From assembly GCF_030719035.1 (NCBI RefSeq), contig NZ_CP132203.1:1922001-1986000 (forward strand): DNA of 64,000 nt, given 5' to 3'. Source of the stretch: Hahella sp. HNIBRBA332 (GTDB lineage Bacteria > Pseudomonadota > Gammaproteobacteria > Pseudomonadales > Oleiphilaceae). The position numbers and the translations under genes were made by a program. This document shows, piece after piece, positions 35,314 through 44,266 of the stretch. Numbering within the stretch: position 1 is the first letter of the stretch; each line of letters starts with the position of its first letter. The notes under the pieces are model-generated. The model was given only the letters and a program-made list of their open reading frames with translations, did no database searches and had not been told where the DNA came from.

Positions 35314-35472
35314 ATGAATGCTTATACAGCACCCACCCGGCGCCGACACTTGACGTTATGCGTCGCTCTACCAGGCCGCCTGCGTTGTTGCGGCTCACTC
35401 TTTAACCTCATTCATTGTTACTGCTCATTATTCTTCAAGAGAGATATCACCGGCGGGCCGTCGCCCTCATAG
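35314..35472 (+). CDS. Candidate 52-residue Cys-rich protein
   Basis: Short frame starting MNAYTAPTRRRHLTLCVALP, with six cysteines (C16, C25, C26, C35, C37 and a nearby CC pair pattern) and AAGGAATG upstream of the ATG. No homology is recognised; it is called only because of the good start context and may be a chance frame. Confidence 0.25.
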   Translation: MNAYTAPTRRRHLTLCVALPGRLRCCGSLFNLIHCYCSLFFKRDITGGPSPS

Positions 35473-35757
35473 CGCGTCATCCGATGGGCGTCTCAAGCCA
35501 TGTCATGCGCTTGCAACAGGAGACCACTAGGCTACTGCCGTTCCGCAATGCAGGCTGACCTGCTGATTCCACTCAATTGGACTATGCAGGAAAGGCAATT
35601 GTCGCGGCGCCGTTCGGGTTTTAGGATGAAAAGTCCTTATTCGACAATAAATTATATTGAAGTAACGCTATTGATGGTCACATTTAATTACGCATCTCCA
35701 TAAGTCCATTCCTGGTAGCGGGCGGAGTGCATTAAACCGATAACAACAGAAACCACA

Positions 35758-37284
35758 ATGATCTTTCCCGCTTCTCACTGGTTACGCGTTTTACTTCACC
35801 TCAGTGCGATGTCTCTGTTTACTGTCAGTCTGGCCAGCGGCATGCGTCTGGCGGCGGACGGCGACTGGCCATTGCAACAGTATTGGACGGCTATTGCGCC
35901 GCAAGGCGACATGATCTCCTGGCATCTTGGCTCCGCGCTTGGGTGGCTGGCCGTCAGTCTCACCGTTTTATTCGCCTGGATTAAAAAGCGCGCTGAGGTT
36001 GCTCAAACTCGTCCTAAAGAGTGGCTGATACGAGCGCTGTATCTCACTTTGCCGGTACAACTTCTCAGTGGCGCGGTGTTCTATTTGGGCATTGGCGTGG
36101 GCGTGCTGGACTGGGTTCTGGCGATCCATTACTGGGGCGCGCTGGCCCTGCTGATTCTGGTTGTCGCTCATTTGACCGAGCAACTGGCGTTGCGAGGCGG
36201 GCGGTTTTTGCCTGCGGTTTTTATCCCTCGCAAATTCACTCAGGGACTGGGGCTGTTGGCCCTTTCCTGCGCCGCGGGCGCTGCGCTTTGGTGGGGCGGC
36301 GGCGCGGACAGTCAGGAACTGGTGGTCGCGCCCTTGGCGGAAAAGGTGCGCATTCAGATTGACGGAGCGCCGGACGAGGCCGCCTGGGCGGATGCTGAGC
36401 CGGTGACGGTCACGACCTATCAAGGCAACGACTACCATACCGCCATCCCGGTTGAAGTCCGCGCCTTGGCGAACCCTTACACCGTGTATTTCTCTATCAG
36501 CTGGCCGGACGCCCATGCCGATTACAGTCATCTTCCCCTGCAAAAGACGGAGTCCGGTTGGAAGGCGCTGCATGCGGGCTTTGAGAAAGATGACGAGCGT
36601 GTCTATTACGAAGACAAACTGGCGGTGATGCTATCCCAAGGCGGCGGTTTTGGCGGCGATAACAGCATTCATTTAGGCGGACGTCCTTTGCAAGGCTATC
36701 CGGCCAGTCGTTCCGGGCGCGGTTATCACTACACGACGGACGGCTCCATTCGCGACGTCTGGCATTGGAAAGCGGTGCGTGGGGGCGACATGGCGGTGCT
36801 GGATGATGATCACTTCGGTAAACCGGAGGCGGCCTGCGCGTTTTGTCCCCGTTACAAGGCGGGTTATCAGCCTGATCCGGTAGAAGACGGCGGCGTGCGT
36901 CAGAACTGGGACTGGTTTCGCACCGGTGGCGTGACGCCTCTGCGCATCCCGCGAGAAGGGCCGGGCGTGACGGTGGCGGAGAACGCCATGACTTGGTATG
37001 GCTCGCGCACCTATCGGGCGGAGCGCGACGAGACGCCGGTGGGCGGCAGTCTGCCCTCGGTGCTGTGGATGAGCCATTACGAAGGCGATCGGGGAGATGT
37101 GCGCGGTCGCGCGCAATGGAAGGACGGACGCTGGTATCTGGAGCTGGCTCGCGCTCGCGAGACGGGGTCACCCTTTGATATTCCCATAGAGGACGGTGTG
37201 TTTATGTGGGTGGCGCCCTTTGACCACGCACAAACCCGCCATGCCTATCACCATCGCCCCATTCGTTTGAGGGTGCGGCCATGA
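35758..37284 (+). CDS. Membrane cytochrome b fused to ethylbenzene-dehydrogenase-type heme domain
   Basis: 508 residues. Residues 1-180 have four to five membrane helices with heme-ligand histidines (WHLGSALGW, IHYWGALALLILVVAHL), like cytochrome b561/NapC-associated cytochromes. After a fifth helix near 175-190, a periplasmic domain of about 310 residues resembles the heme-b gamma subunit of ethylbenzene/DMSO-type dehydrogenases (IDGAPDEAAWADAEPV start, FSISWPDAHAD, WHWKAVRGGDMAVLDDDHFG). It probably passes electrons between quinol and a periplasmic partner. The following gene overlaps its stop (ATGA), so both act together. Confidence 0.8.
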   Translation: MIFPASHWLRVLLHLSAMSLFTVSLASGMRLAADGDWPLQQYWTAIAPQGDMISWHLGSALGWLAVSLTVLFAWIKKRAEVAQTRPKEWLIRALYLTLPVQLLSGAVFYLGIGVGVLDWVLAIHYWGALALLILVVAHLTEQLALRGGRFLPAVFIPRKFTQGLGLLALSCAAGAALWWGGGADSQELVVAPLAEKVRIQIDGAPDEAAWADAEPVTVTTYQGNDYHTAIPVEVRALANPYTVYFSISWPDAHADYSHLPLQKTESGWKALHAGFEKDDERVYYEDKLAVMLSQGGGFGGDNSIHLGGRPLQGYPASRSGRGYHYTTDGSIRDVWHWKAVRGGDMAVLDDDHFGKPEAACAFCPRYKAGYQPDPVEDGGVRQNWDWFRTGGVTPLRIPREGPGVTVAENAMTWYGSRTYRAERDETPVGGSLPSVLWMSHYEGDRGDVRGRAQWKDGRWYLELARARETGSPFDIPIEDGVFMWVAPFDHAQTRHAYHHRPIRLRVRP

Positions 37285-37949
37285 GTCAACGACAGCGCAC
37301 CCAGATCATTTCCGCCATTGGCGTCAGCATCCTGGCGCCAGTGGCGATGATTGCGGCCATGACTGTTAACGGCGGACAGGACGCCGGCGCTTCCAGCGAA
37401 CATGCGCAACGCCGCATACAGGCCGAACTCGCGCGTTGGCGCAAGCTGGATGTAAACGGCGCGGAGGTTGCGCCCAAAGTGGGGCCTTGGGCATGTGTGG
37501 CGGACGCCCGCAATAACGTGATTTGGGAAGTGAAGAGCTGGCAGGAAAACATCCATCATTACAAGTCCAGCTTTTCCTGGCGATGGAACGACCGCGGCGA
37601 AGCGGGGCGGGGCAGTTGTATTCTCGGCGACCATATTCAGCCCTGTGACACCGATGATCTGATTGAGGCGCTGAATCGGGTTCGGTACTGCGGCGTCTCT
37701 TCCTGGCGTTTGCCCACCATTGAGGAATTGCGTTCTCTGATGGACCGCGAAACCTATCCTGGTCAACCCATGATCAACGCTTACCTGTTTCCCCGAACCG
37801 CCGTTGGGCCTTATTGGTCCTCCACGGTGCGGGAAGGAGACGGTGGCGATTTCAGCGTCATGACATTCAATTTTTATCAGGGAAGTGAACAGGCGGCGCC
37901 CCCGCGTACGGTTGCGTGGGCGAGGCTGGTGTCTTCCATGGAGCAGTAG
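37281..37949 (+). CDS. Secreted DUF1566 protein
   Basis: 222 residues. N-terminal membrane anchor or uncleaved signal (ISAIGVSILAPVAMIAAM), then a DUF1566/Lcl-type domain with the conserved W-RLPT-EEL-SL-D signature (WRLPTIEELRSLMDRETYPG) and PYWSST. Four cysteines may pair. Function unknown; the family sits on surfaces. The start overlaps the cytochrome gene stop as ATGA, so it is likely part of the same periplasmic electron-transfer unit. Confidence 0.75.
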   Translation: MSQRQRTQIISAIGVSILAPVAMIAAMTVNGGQDAGASSEHAQRRIQAELARWRKLDVNGAEVAPKVGPWACVADARNNVIWEVKSWQENIHHYKSSFSWRWNDRGEAGRGSCILGDHIQPCDTDDLIEALNRVRYCGVSSWRLPTIEELRSLMDRETYPGQPMINAYLFPRTAVGPYWSSTVREGDGGDFSVMTFNFYQGSEQAAPPRTVAWARLVSSMEQ

Positions 37950-38041
37950 CGGAGATGAGCAAGGGAGCGACGTGGGGATTATCCGGCTGCGGCAGGCCGG
38001 ACGTCGCGATGTCTTAAACTACCTGGAGAAATCTACAACTG

Positions 38042-40402
38042 ATGAATAACGATAAACCCATAATCGCCGTGATCGCCGGTTTAACCCTGGCGGCGACCGG
38101 GTCCACTGCGTTGGCCGCGCCGACGCAGATTCGCGTGGTCTGGGACCACGATCCCGCCCATGAAGCCATTGTCGCCTTTTCCGAAGGCTCCGGCGGTTCA
38201 CCCTATCTTCTATGGGGAGACAGCACGGATGAGAACAGCTGGGAGAATACCGCTTACCAGAAGAACTATACCTTCGACGGGAGTCTGCGCAGTTATTTCG
38301 TGCGTCTGACGAACCTGCAACCCGGCTCTAATTACTATTTTCGCGCCTGCGACAGCAAAGGGTGCGGTGAGCGCTTCTGGTTTACCACGGCGTCGGATAA
38401 CGCTACCGACCTGACGTTCATCGCCGGCGGCGACTCCCGCAGCAACCCGACGGCGCGCCGTCAGGGCAACCGGCTGGTCAGTAAAGTGCGTCCTCAGTTC
38501 GTGCTCTTTGGCGGCGATCTTACCGACGACAATCGCGCCAGCGAAGTGGATGAATGGCTGGATAACTGGGCCGAAACCTACTCTAACGATGTCATCGACG
38601 GGGTGGATTACAAACGGGTGTATCCGCTGGTCCCAACGGTGGGCAATCACGAGGATAACGACCAGACCTTTATCTGTAAGGTGTTCGGCGTGGACGCCAA
38701 CAAAGACGGTTCCTGCTCCCTCGACGACACCTATTTCGCTTTCACTATCGGCGGCGGACAAGCTCGTTTCTACACGCTTAACACGGAGTTCCGGAACTCT
38801 GGATACGAAGCGGAATGGCGCGAGCAGATGGACTGGTTGAAGGCGGATCTGGCCTCTGACGGCTCCAGTGTGACCTGGCGCATGACCCAGTACCACAAGC
38901 CGATGTTTCCACGCACGACTTCGAAGCCGTCCAAATACGACAAAATGTACGAGTGGGCGCAACCCTTTTACGCCTACAAGATGAACCTGTCCTTCGAATC
39001 GGACAGCCACCTGGTGAAATACACCTGGCCGGTCGTGCCGGACAACGGCGGTTATGCGCAGGCGTCCGCCGGCACGTTGTATGTGGGCGAGGGCAGTTGG
39101 GGCGCGCCCACAAGGTCTGCGGATCGCTATGCGAACTGGATCATCGATCAGGACAGCTTCGCTCAGTTGAAAATCGTGCAGTTCTCCGGCGACGAGGTGC
39201 TGGTGCGCACTGCGCGTTTTTCCGGAGAAGGCGATGTGACGGCGCTTTCCAAGGCGCAACGAGACGCTGATCCTCTGGCGCTGCCTTCCGGCCTTAACCT
39301 CTGGAAGCCGCAAAGCGTGGGCGAGGTCATGACGTTGACGCGGTCCGGCGACGGCCTCACCCAGGTCAAGGGCGGTGGGGACGATCCTGGTCCGGGCGAT
39401 CCAGGCGATGGCGACGCTGCAACCCTGGCGGCCACGCAGGATGTCACTGTAGGCAGTAACGGTTTCCACAACAATGGCGATGAAGTCTATGCAGACGGCT
39501 CCGATGGCGGTCAGGAACTGCGCGCGCTGCTGTCCTGGGATGTGAGCGCCATTCCTGCTGATTCCCGCGTAGATTCTGTGGAGCTGGCCTTGCAGGTCGT
39601 CAATAGCTCCGGCGGTGAATACGGCGTTTACGCCGGCTCTGCGTCCTGGTCGGAAAATGGCGCGGACTGGAATGACGCCTCTACCGGCGTCAAGGTAGGA
39701 AGCGTTACACCTTCCAGCAAAGGCGGCGTGAGCATTAGGCTGAACGAGGAAGGTCGTCGCTTGGTGGAAGGCTGGATCAACGGTCAGGAAACAAATAATG
39801 GCCTGATCATCGCCAGCATGGGAACGTCCGACGGCGTTGATTTTGTCTCCAGAGAAGGCGGTCAGGCCGCTAAACTTATCGTCGCCCATCAAGCTGGCGA
39901 TGATTCGTCGGGACGGGGCGCCAAGTCGCTTTCCTCCGATCAGGACGTCTCGGTCGGATCGCAAGGACGTCGACGCAATACCAGTCGTTTGGAAGCAGAC
40001 GGCAGCGATGGCGGCCAGGAATTACGCGTCCTGATGCATTGGAATCTGGTCGACATGCCGGCGCAGGCGAAAATCACCAGCGTGAAAGCCGAGCTTTCCA
40101 TCATCGATCCCTCCAGCGGCTCATACTCTCTGTACACCGCCAAAGGTGACTGGAGTGAAAGCGCCGCTCAGTGGAGCGATGCGGAAACCTCCGGCGGCAA
40201 AGTCGCCACTTTCACCCCGTCAAACAACGGCTCATTGTCCGTTAATCTGGGCGCAGCCGGCATAGAACTGGTGCAAAGCTGGTTATCCGGCGCGCCGAAC
40301 AACGGACTGGTATTGTCATCCGACGGCACCAGCAACGGCGTGGACATTGAAAGTAGAGAAAGCAGCCGCGCGCCCAAACTGATCGTGGAGTATGAGTTGT
40401 AA
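38042..40402 (+). CDS. Secreted metallophosphoesterase with two C-terminal DNRLRE-type domains
   Basis: 786 residues with a signal peptide (cleavage after ALAAP-). A fibronectin-like purple-acid-phosphatase N-domain (about 28-120) precedes the calcineurin-like metallophosphatase core: AGGDSR, FGGDLTDDN, GNHED, and a later YHKPMFP. A Gly/Asp-rich linker (GGGDDPGPGDPGDGD) leads to two copies of a ~150-residue beta-sandwich with the shared ADGSDGGQELR motif and GVDxxSRE near each end, resembling DNRLRE/CBM96 binding domains. It likely releases phosphate outside the cell while bound to a polymer. A hairpin terminator follows at 40448. Confidence 0.85.
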   Translation: MNNDKPIIAVIAGLTLAATGSTALAAPTQIRVVWDHDPAHEAIVAFSEGSGGSPYLLWGDSTDENSWENTAYQKNYTFDGSLRSYFVRLTNLQPGSNYYFRACDSKGCGERFWFTTASDNATDLTFIAGGDSRSNPTARRQGNRLVSKVRPQFVLFGGDLTDDNRASEVDEWLDNWAETYSNDVIDGVDYKRVYPLVPTVGNHEDNDQTFICKVFGVDANKDGSCSLDDTYFAFTIGGGQARFYTLNTEFRNSGYEAEWREQMDWLKADLASDGSSVTWRMTQYHKPMFPRTTSKPSKYDKMYEWAQPFYAYKMNLSFESDSHLVKYTWPVVPDNGGYAQASAGTLYVGEGSWGAPTRSADRYANWIIDQDSFAQLKIVQFSGDEVLVRTARFSGEGDVTALSKAQRDADPLALPSGLNLWKPQSVGEVMTLTRSGDGLTQVKGGGDDPGPGDPGDGDAATLAATQDVTVGSNGFHNNGDEVYADGSDGGQELRALLSWDVSAIPADSRVDSVELALQVVNSSGGEYGVYAGSASWSENGADWNDASTGVKVGSVTPSSKGGVSIRLNEEGRRLVEGWINGQETNNGLIIASMGTSDGVDFVSREGGQAAKLIVAHQAGDDSSGRGAKSLSSDQDVSVGSQGRRRNTSRLEADGSDGGQELRVLMHWNLVDMPAQAKITSVKAELSIIDPSSGSYSLYTAKGDWSESAAQWSDAETSGGKVATFTPSNNGSLSVNLGAAGIELVQSWLSGAPNNGLVLSSDGTSNGVDIESRESSRAPKLIVEYEL

Positions 40403-40447
40403 GGGGCGATACGGTTTGCGTTAACCGTTGAACCTTCTGTGAACGCA

Positions 40448-40482
40448 AAGGACGGCGCGGGCTGGGTCGCCGCGCCGTCCTT
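40448..40482 (+). terminator. Hairpin terminator after the phosphoesterase
   Basis: Perfect 13-bp arms, AAGGACGGCGCGG and CCGCGCCGTCCTT, with a 9-base loop, followed by a T-containing stretch. It lies 46 bases after the stop. Confidence 0.75.
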
Positions 40483-40587
40483 CGTTATAATTTCGTCCTT
40501 TACCTTACTTGAATAACCAAACGGGTATTCAACTTCTGGCATGGCGACTCAGTCTGAGTTGTTCGCCAGCTAGCGCACCGGGACGGA

Positions 40588-40971
40588 ATGATGACAAACG
40601 CACTGAGTAAAATACTGAGCATACTGCTGCTGATTTTGGCGTTAAGTGGATGCGACATGGTAGAGGGGCTCCAAGAAGAGTCAGACCAGAAATTCGGCGA
40701 CCAGCATTTTAAAACCGCCATCGCGTTGATCGAACTACACAAGGTTCGCACCGGCGCTTACCCTGAGAAGTTCTCTGATATTCAGTACACCGGCGACTGG
40801 GATATGATCGTGGCTCATAGCGTCAGCTACAAAAAGCTGGAGGAAGGCTATGAGCTGAATATTGTCCGGGGCTGGGTAGGAACCCCGGAGTTAAGTTATC
40901 CCGAAGATTTTTGGTCTGGACTGGGCGTCCGCAAGACCAATGTCAGTGGTCTCACGAATAATACGCCCTGA
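40588..40971 (+). CDS. Small lipoprotein of unknown function
   Basis: 127 residues. Lipoprotein signal with lipobox LSGC (cysteine near residue 22) after MTNALSKILSILLLILA. The rest is soluble with a DQKFGDQHFKTAIALIELHK helix reminiscent of a pilin-like N-terminal helix, but no type IV pilin cleavage site is present. No family recognised. Two adjacent ATG codons (40588, 40591) are possible starts. It is convergent with the next gene and overlaps its end by 20 bases. Confidence 0.65.
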   Translation: MMTNALSKILSILLLILALSGCDMVEGLQEESDQKFGDQHFKTAIALIELHKVRTGAYPEKFSDIQYTGDWDMIVAHSVSYKKLEEGYELNIVRGWVGTPELSYPEDFWSGLGVRKTNVSGLTNNTP

Positions 40972-41401
40972 TCCTGCCGCTGGCGGAGCCCACATGCTTC
41001 ACCAAACGATCCCCTGTCTTCTTAGCTGTCGCCGTGGACCATAGCGTCAGCAACTGGTCGACGCTGCTCATATTGACGGAAATAGCGCGGTGGTGTTTGG
41101 CGACGCCGAAACGGGCCGTCATGTCGCTGAGGCAGCGTTTCAAATCCATCAAATCGCCCACGAACACTTCCGGCTGATAATTGGGCGGGACATCAAAAAA
41201 CTGACTGATGGTGGGGTCGACAATCAGCTTGCTGGGTAAGCGCAAGTGATAATGCATGGCGTTCAATGCATACAGATCGCAACGCTGATCCGTATCCACA
41301 AAAATCTTTCCGGCCAGCGTCTCGCATTGCGCAAGGCAACTACCGTGCTTCGCCGAAGCGGTGTTTTGAAAACCTTTAACTTTCAATGATAAATCGTACA
41401 T
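40952..41401 (-). CDS. Hypothetical protein
   Basis: 149 residues, soluble, no signal peptide. It has a central segment VFVGDLMDLKRCLSD and several cysteines and histidines (SCLAQCETL, NAMHYHLRL, AKHHR) without a motif that I can name. GC-normal for the window. The ATG at 41401 lacks a strong ribosome-binding site. It overlaps the 3' end of the lipoprotein gene convergently by 20 bases. Confidence 0.55.
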   Translation of the reverse strand: MYDLSLKVKGFQNTASAKHGSCLAQCETLAGKIFVDTDQRCDLYALNAMHYHLRLPSKLIVDPTISQFFDVPPNYQPEVFVGDLMDLKRCLSDMTARFGVAKHHRAISVNMSSVDQLLTLWSTATAKKTGDRLVKHVGSASGRIRAYYS

Positions 41402-41659
41402 CTTAGCTACCTGTATTACGCCCCGTAGTGACTAAAACTGGTGTAAATAACGTATAAAAACGGGGCGGGGGATTATTGCGTGGATTGCGGCTGGGCTCAA
41501 GCCTTCTAGAAAGAGACTAAATATACTTAAACTTGTTCAAATTAAATGACACAATGTGGTGTTCTTATTGGCGATATAAAATAGGAAGGTGCAAACTGAG
41601 GTTGTGAATAATAAATAAACAAGTGGCTATGATTTTATTAATTTTAATGGAATGATTCG

Positions 41660-42775
41660 GTGAAAATTTTATCACGCTCTTTGATTTTGTTTACTTGGCT
41701 AATTGGTTCAGTATGTAGTCTGTCGGCATCAGCTAATGTTAGTGGTGATGTAAGAGGCGTCACGTTTTTCTATTTGGATGGCGTACATCAAGACTTTCCC
41801 TGGGTGTTAGATAATCAGCGCGATCCGGAAGTCAGGAAGAAAATCGACAGTCTCTTGAATGAATATCGTAATGCTGGAGTTAATTGGATACGAATTTTAG
41901 TTGACGCTGACCACTATGGTAAGGCAAATGAAAATCCAGTTCCAAGCCTGTCATTGATACAAAAAGTCAATGACTTTATGAGGATAACCCGGACTGGCGA
42001 CCAAGCTGATTGGTTTACCATAGAGTTGGTTTTAGATCCTTATACGATCAAGAAGGAAGATGGTAATAAGGATAATGGCAAGATGCAGGATATACATCCT
42101 TATGACAGAGATAAGCTTTGGTATAAGACTTGGCTGGATAATTTAGACTATACAAACTTGGGAATGGTCGTGATTGGAGGCGACTTATCCCCATGCTCTA
42201 TCCAGGGGTGTGATCAAACGGGAGAGATATCTGAAAGTCATGCCAGCTGGATTAAGGAAATGTGGTCATGGAAAGAGCAGTACTATCCAGAATTGAATGC
42301 AACTTATGAAGTCATCGGTAATGAAGAAGGGATTAATGACCCAAGGCTGATTAGTATATTGGCGACCTGGATTGAAAAAAATACCCCAACTGTTCCAGTT
42401 ATTGCTGCTTCAATATACATAGACTTGCCAAGTGGCTCACACTGGGTCGATTATGCTGAGGCTACGAATAATACTCTTGAAGCATATCACTCCGTGACTA
42501 GCAAGCCTTTATGGATTGATGAGTTTGGTAAGAACATTCGTATGGGCTCAACGGTTGCTGATCAAAAAGCGGCTTATGAAGGTTTTCTGGGCGCTTCCAT
42601 CTGCTGGCGTAAAAATAAGTATGCAAAGTTTGCCTGGGTCGGTGGGAATGATTATCCGTATAAAGATAAATACTGGTATGGGCTTGTTTCCGGGTTCAAT
42701 AGTAACGACGAACCTGTAATGAGGCCGGCCTGGAGTGTGCTTTCTCAGTATTATAATCTTCAACAATGCCCGTAA
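41660..42775 (+). CDS. Secreted glycoside-hydrolase-like (clan GH-A type) protein
   Basis: 371 residues with a signal peptide (cleavage near SASA). The pattern of a TIM-barrel glycosidase is visible: N-terminal strand GVTFFYLDGV, VNWIRILVDADHY, an acid/base candidate E222 in YEVIGNEEG and a nucleophile candidate E288 in LWIDEFGKN, matching the beta-4 and beta-7 glutamates of clan GH-A. The exact GH family cannot be assigned. The start is a GTG at 41660. The gene and its upstream 250 bases are strongly AT-rich against their neighbours, a sign of recent acquisition. Confidence 0.65.
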   Translation: MKILSRSLILFTWLIGSVCSLSASANVSGDVRGVTFFYLDGVHQDFPWVLDNQRDPEVRKKIDSLLNEYRNAGVNWIRILVDADHYGKANENPVPSLSLIQKVNDFMRITRTGDQADWFTIELVLDPYTIKKEDGNKDNGKMQDIHPYDRDKLWYKTWLDNLDYTNLGMVVIGGDLSPCSIQGCDQTGEISESHASWIKEMWSWKEQYYPELNATYEVIGNEEGINDPRLISILATWIEKNTPTVPVIAASIYIDLPSGSHWVDYAEATNNTLEAYHSVTSKPLWIDEFGKNIRMGSTVADQKAAYEGFLGASICWRKNKYAKFAWVGGNDYPYKDKYWYGLVSGFNSNDEPVMRPAWSVLSQYYNLQQCP

Positions 42776-42873
42776 ATGAATGACTAATAGAAGCTATAGA
42801 CTTTAATAGTCAGAGAAAATAAGGGCGTAGTGCTGAGAAACAATAACTTCCGCTATCCAAGGAGAGAAACGGA

Positions 42874-44163
42874 ATGCTCGATAAGTTGGAGTTTATTCTC
42901 AACCGTATCAGGGAGCGGCTTTGGATCAAGCCGTTGATTGTCTGTTTGCTCTCGGTGGCGGCGGCGTTGGCGTCCAGGGGAGCGGATTCGTTTGGCGCCG
43001 AGATGGGGTGGGAGCAGTGGACGCCGGAGGTGTCGAAAGAGTCCTTGATCGAACTGCTGAAAATCTGCGCGGCCAGCATGTTAGTCATCGCCACTCTGGC
43101 GGTGGCCTCTATGGTGTCCGCCTATGCCTCCGCTGCGAGCACCGCGACCCCGCGCACATTCGCGCTGGTGATCGCCGACGATGTCTCTCAATACGCGCTG
43201 TCTACCTTTATCGGCGCATTTATTTTCAGCATTGTGGCGTTGGTCGCCCTGATGAACGGCTATTACGGCAACAACGGGCGATTCGTGCTGTGCTCCATCA
43301 CGCTTGCGATACTGTCGGTGGTGATTGTCACATTCGTGCGCTGGGTGGATCGCATCGCCCGCTTGGGGCGTTTGGGTTCGGTGATCGAAAAAGTAGAGAC
43401 CGCTACATCACAGTCGCTGAAGCGTCGGCGCGCGCAACCTACAATGCGCTGCGCGGGAATAGACGGCTCCTCCCGTGACGGGCGCCCGGTATTCACCCGG
43501 CAGGTCGGTTACGTACAGCATATCGAGTGCGACAAGCTGCAGGCCTGCGCCAAGAAATATGACGCGCATATCCGGGTGGCGGCGTTGCCGGGGGCTTTCG
43601 TCTCTCCCGGCGTTCCAATCGCTTTTGTCGTCGATGGCGGCGAGGAATTGGAGGCGGCGACGGTAGAAAACGCATTCGTGATCGGGCGCAACCGTATCTT
43701 TGAAGAAGATCCTTGCTTTGGTCTGACGGTATTGTCAGAGATAGCTATTCGCGGCTTGTCGCCAGCGGTGAATGACCCGGGCACGGCGCGGGACATTGTG
43801 GGCGCGATGGGGCGGCTATTCGTGCAGTGGATGGCTCCCGAGGATAAAACGGACGCCGCTGAGACCTGTGAGTTTGATCGTGTGCAGGTTCCCGAATTGT
43901 CTTTATGGGACATGTTCGATGACGCCTTCACCGCTATCGCCAGAGAAGGGGCAGGAGCTCCGGAAGTACATCGAAGGCTGCAGGAGACACTGTATGCGTT
44001 GGCGCATTTCGGCGACGGCGCTATGCGCGACATGGCGGTCAAGCATTCCCAACTGGCTTTGGCGAGGGCGGAGCAAACCTTGACGCTGAGAGAAGACCTG
44101 GAGGCTGTGCGTAATACCGGATTATGTTGTGAACTGTCGGCCGAGGACGGTCAAATGCGGTAG
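42874..44163 (+). CDS. DUF2254 membrane protein
   Basis: 429 residues. Four N-terminal membrane helices (about 20-170: WIKPLIVCLLSVAAALAS, MLVIATLAVASMVSAYASAA, FIGAFIFSIVALVALMNGYYG, LAILSVVIVTFVRWVDRI) followed by a cytoplasmic part with AIRGLSPAVNDPGTARDIV, diagnostic of DUF2254. Its function is unknown. RBS AAGGAGAG precedes the ATG. Likely monocistronic; the phytase gene starts 103 bases later on the same strand. Confidence 0.85.
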   Translation: MLDKLEFILNRIRERLWIKPLIVCLLSVAAALASRGADSFGAEMGWEQWTPEVSKESLIELLKICAASMLVIATLAVASMVSAYASAASTATPRTFALVIADDVSQYALSTFIGAFIFSIVALVALMNGYYGNNGRFVLCSITLAILSVVIVTFVRWVDRIARLGRLGSVIEKVETATSQSLKRRRAQPTMRCAGIDGSSRDGRPVFTRQVGYVQHIECDKLQACAKKYDAHIRVAALPGAFVSPGVPIAFVVDGGEELEAATVENAFVIGRNRIFEEDPCFGLTVLSEIAIRGLSPAVNDPGTARDIVGAMGRLFVQWMAPEDKTDAAETCEFDRVQVPELSLWDMFDDAFTAIAREGAGAPEVHRRLQETLYALAHFGDGAMRDMAVKHSQLALARAEQTLTLREDLEAVRNTGLCCELSAEDGQMR

Positions 44164-44266
44164 CCGCAAGAGGCGATTTGAATTGTCATAAAAAAGCGCT
44201 AAGTTCTTCAACGCAATGGAAATTCATTGTGCGCCACGGATAAGAGAACACAAGGAAATTGAAGGA

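Larger units (their letters stand above)
35138..35757. other. Long intergenic stretch
   Basis: 620 bases between the exporter and the cytochrome gene. It holds a long-loop inverted repeat CGTGCGGGC/GCCCGCACG (35227-35265), a candidate 52-codon frame (35314-35472) and an AT-rich region (35640-35700) that probably contains the promoter for the next operon. Confidence 0.5.

Noticed and set aside
38210..39964. Long minus-strand open frame (584 codons) opposite the metallophosphoesterase
   Set aside because: It mirrors the GC-rich coding strand, has no recognisable domains, and the plus-strand protein shows clear signal peptide and catalytic motifs.
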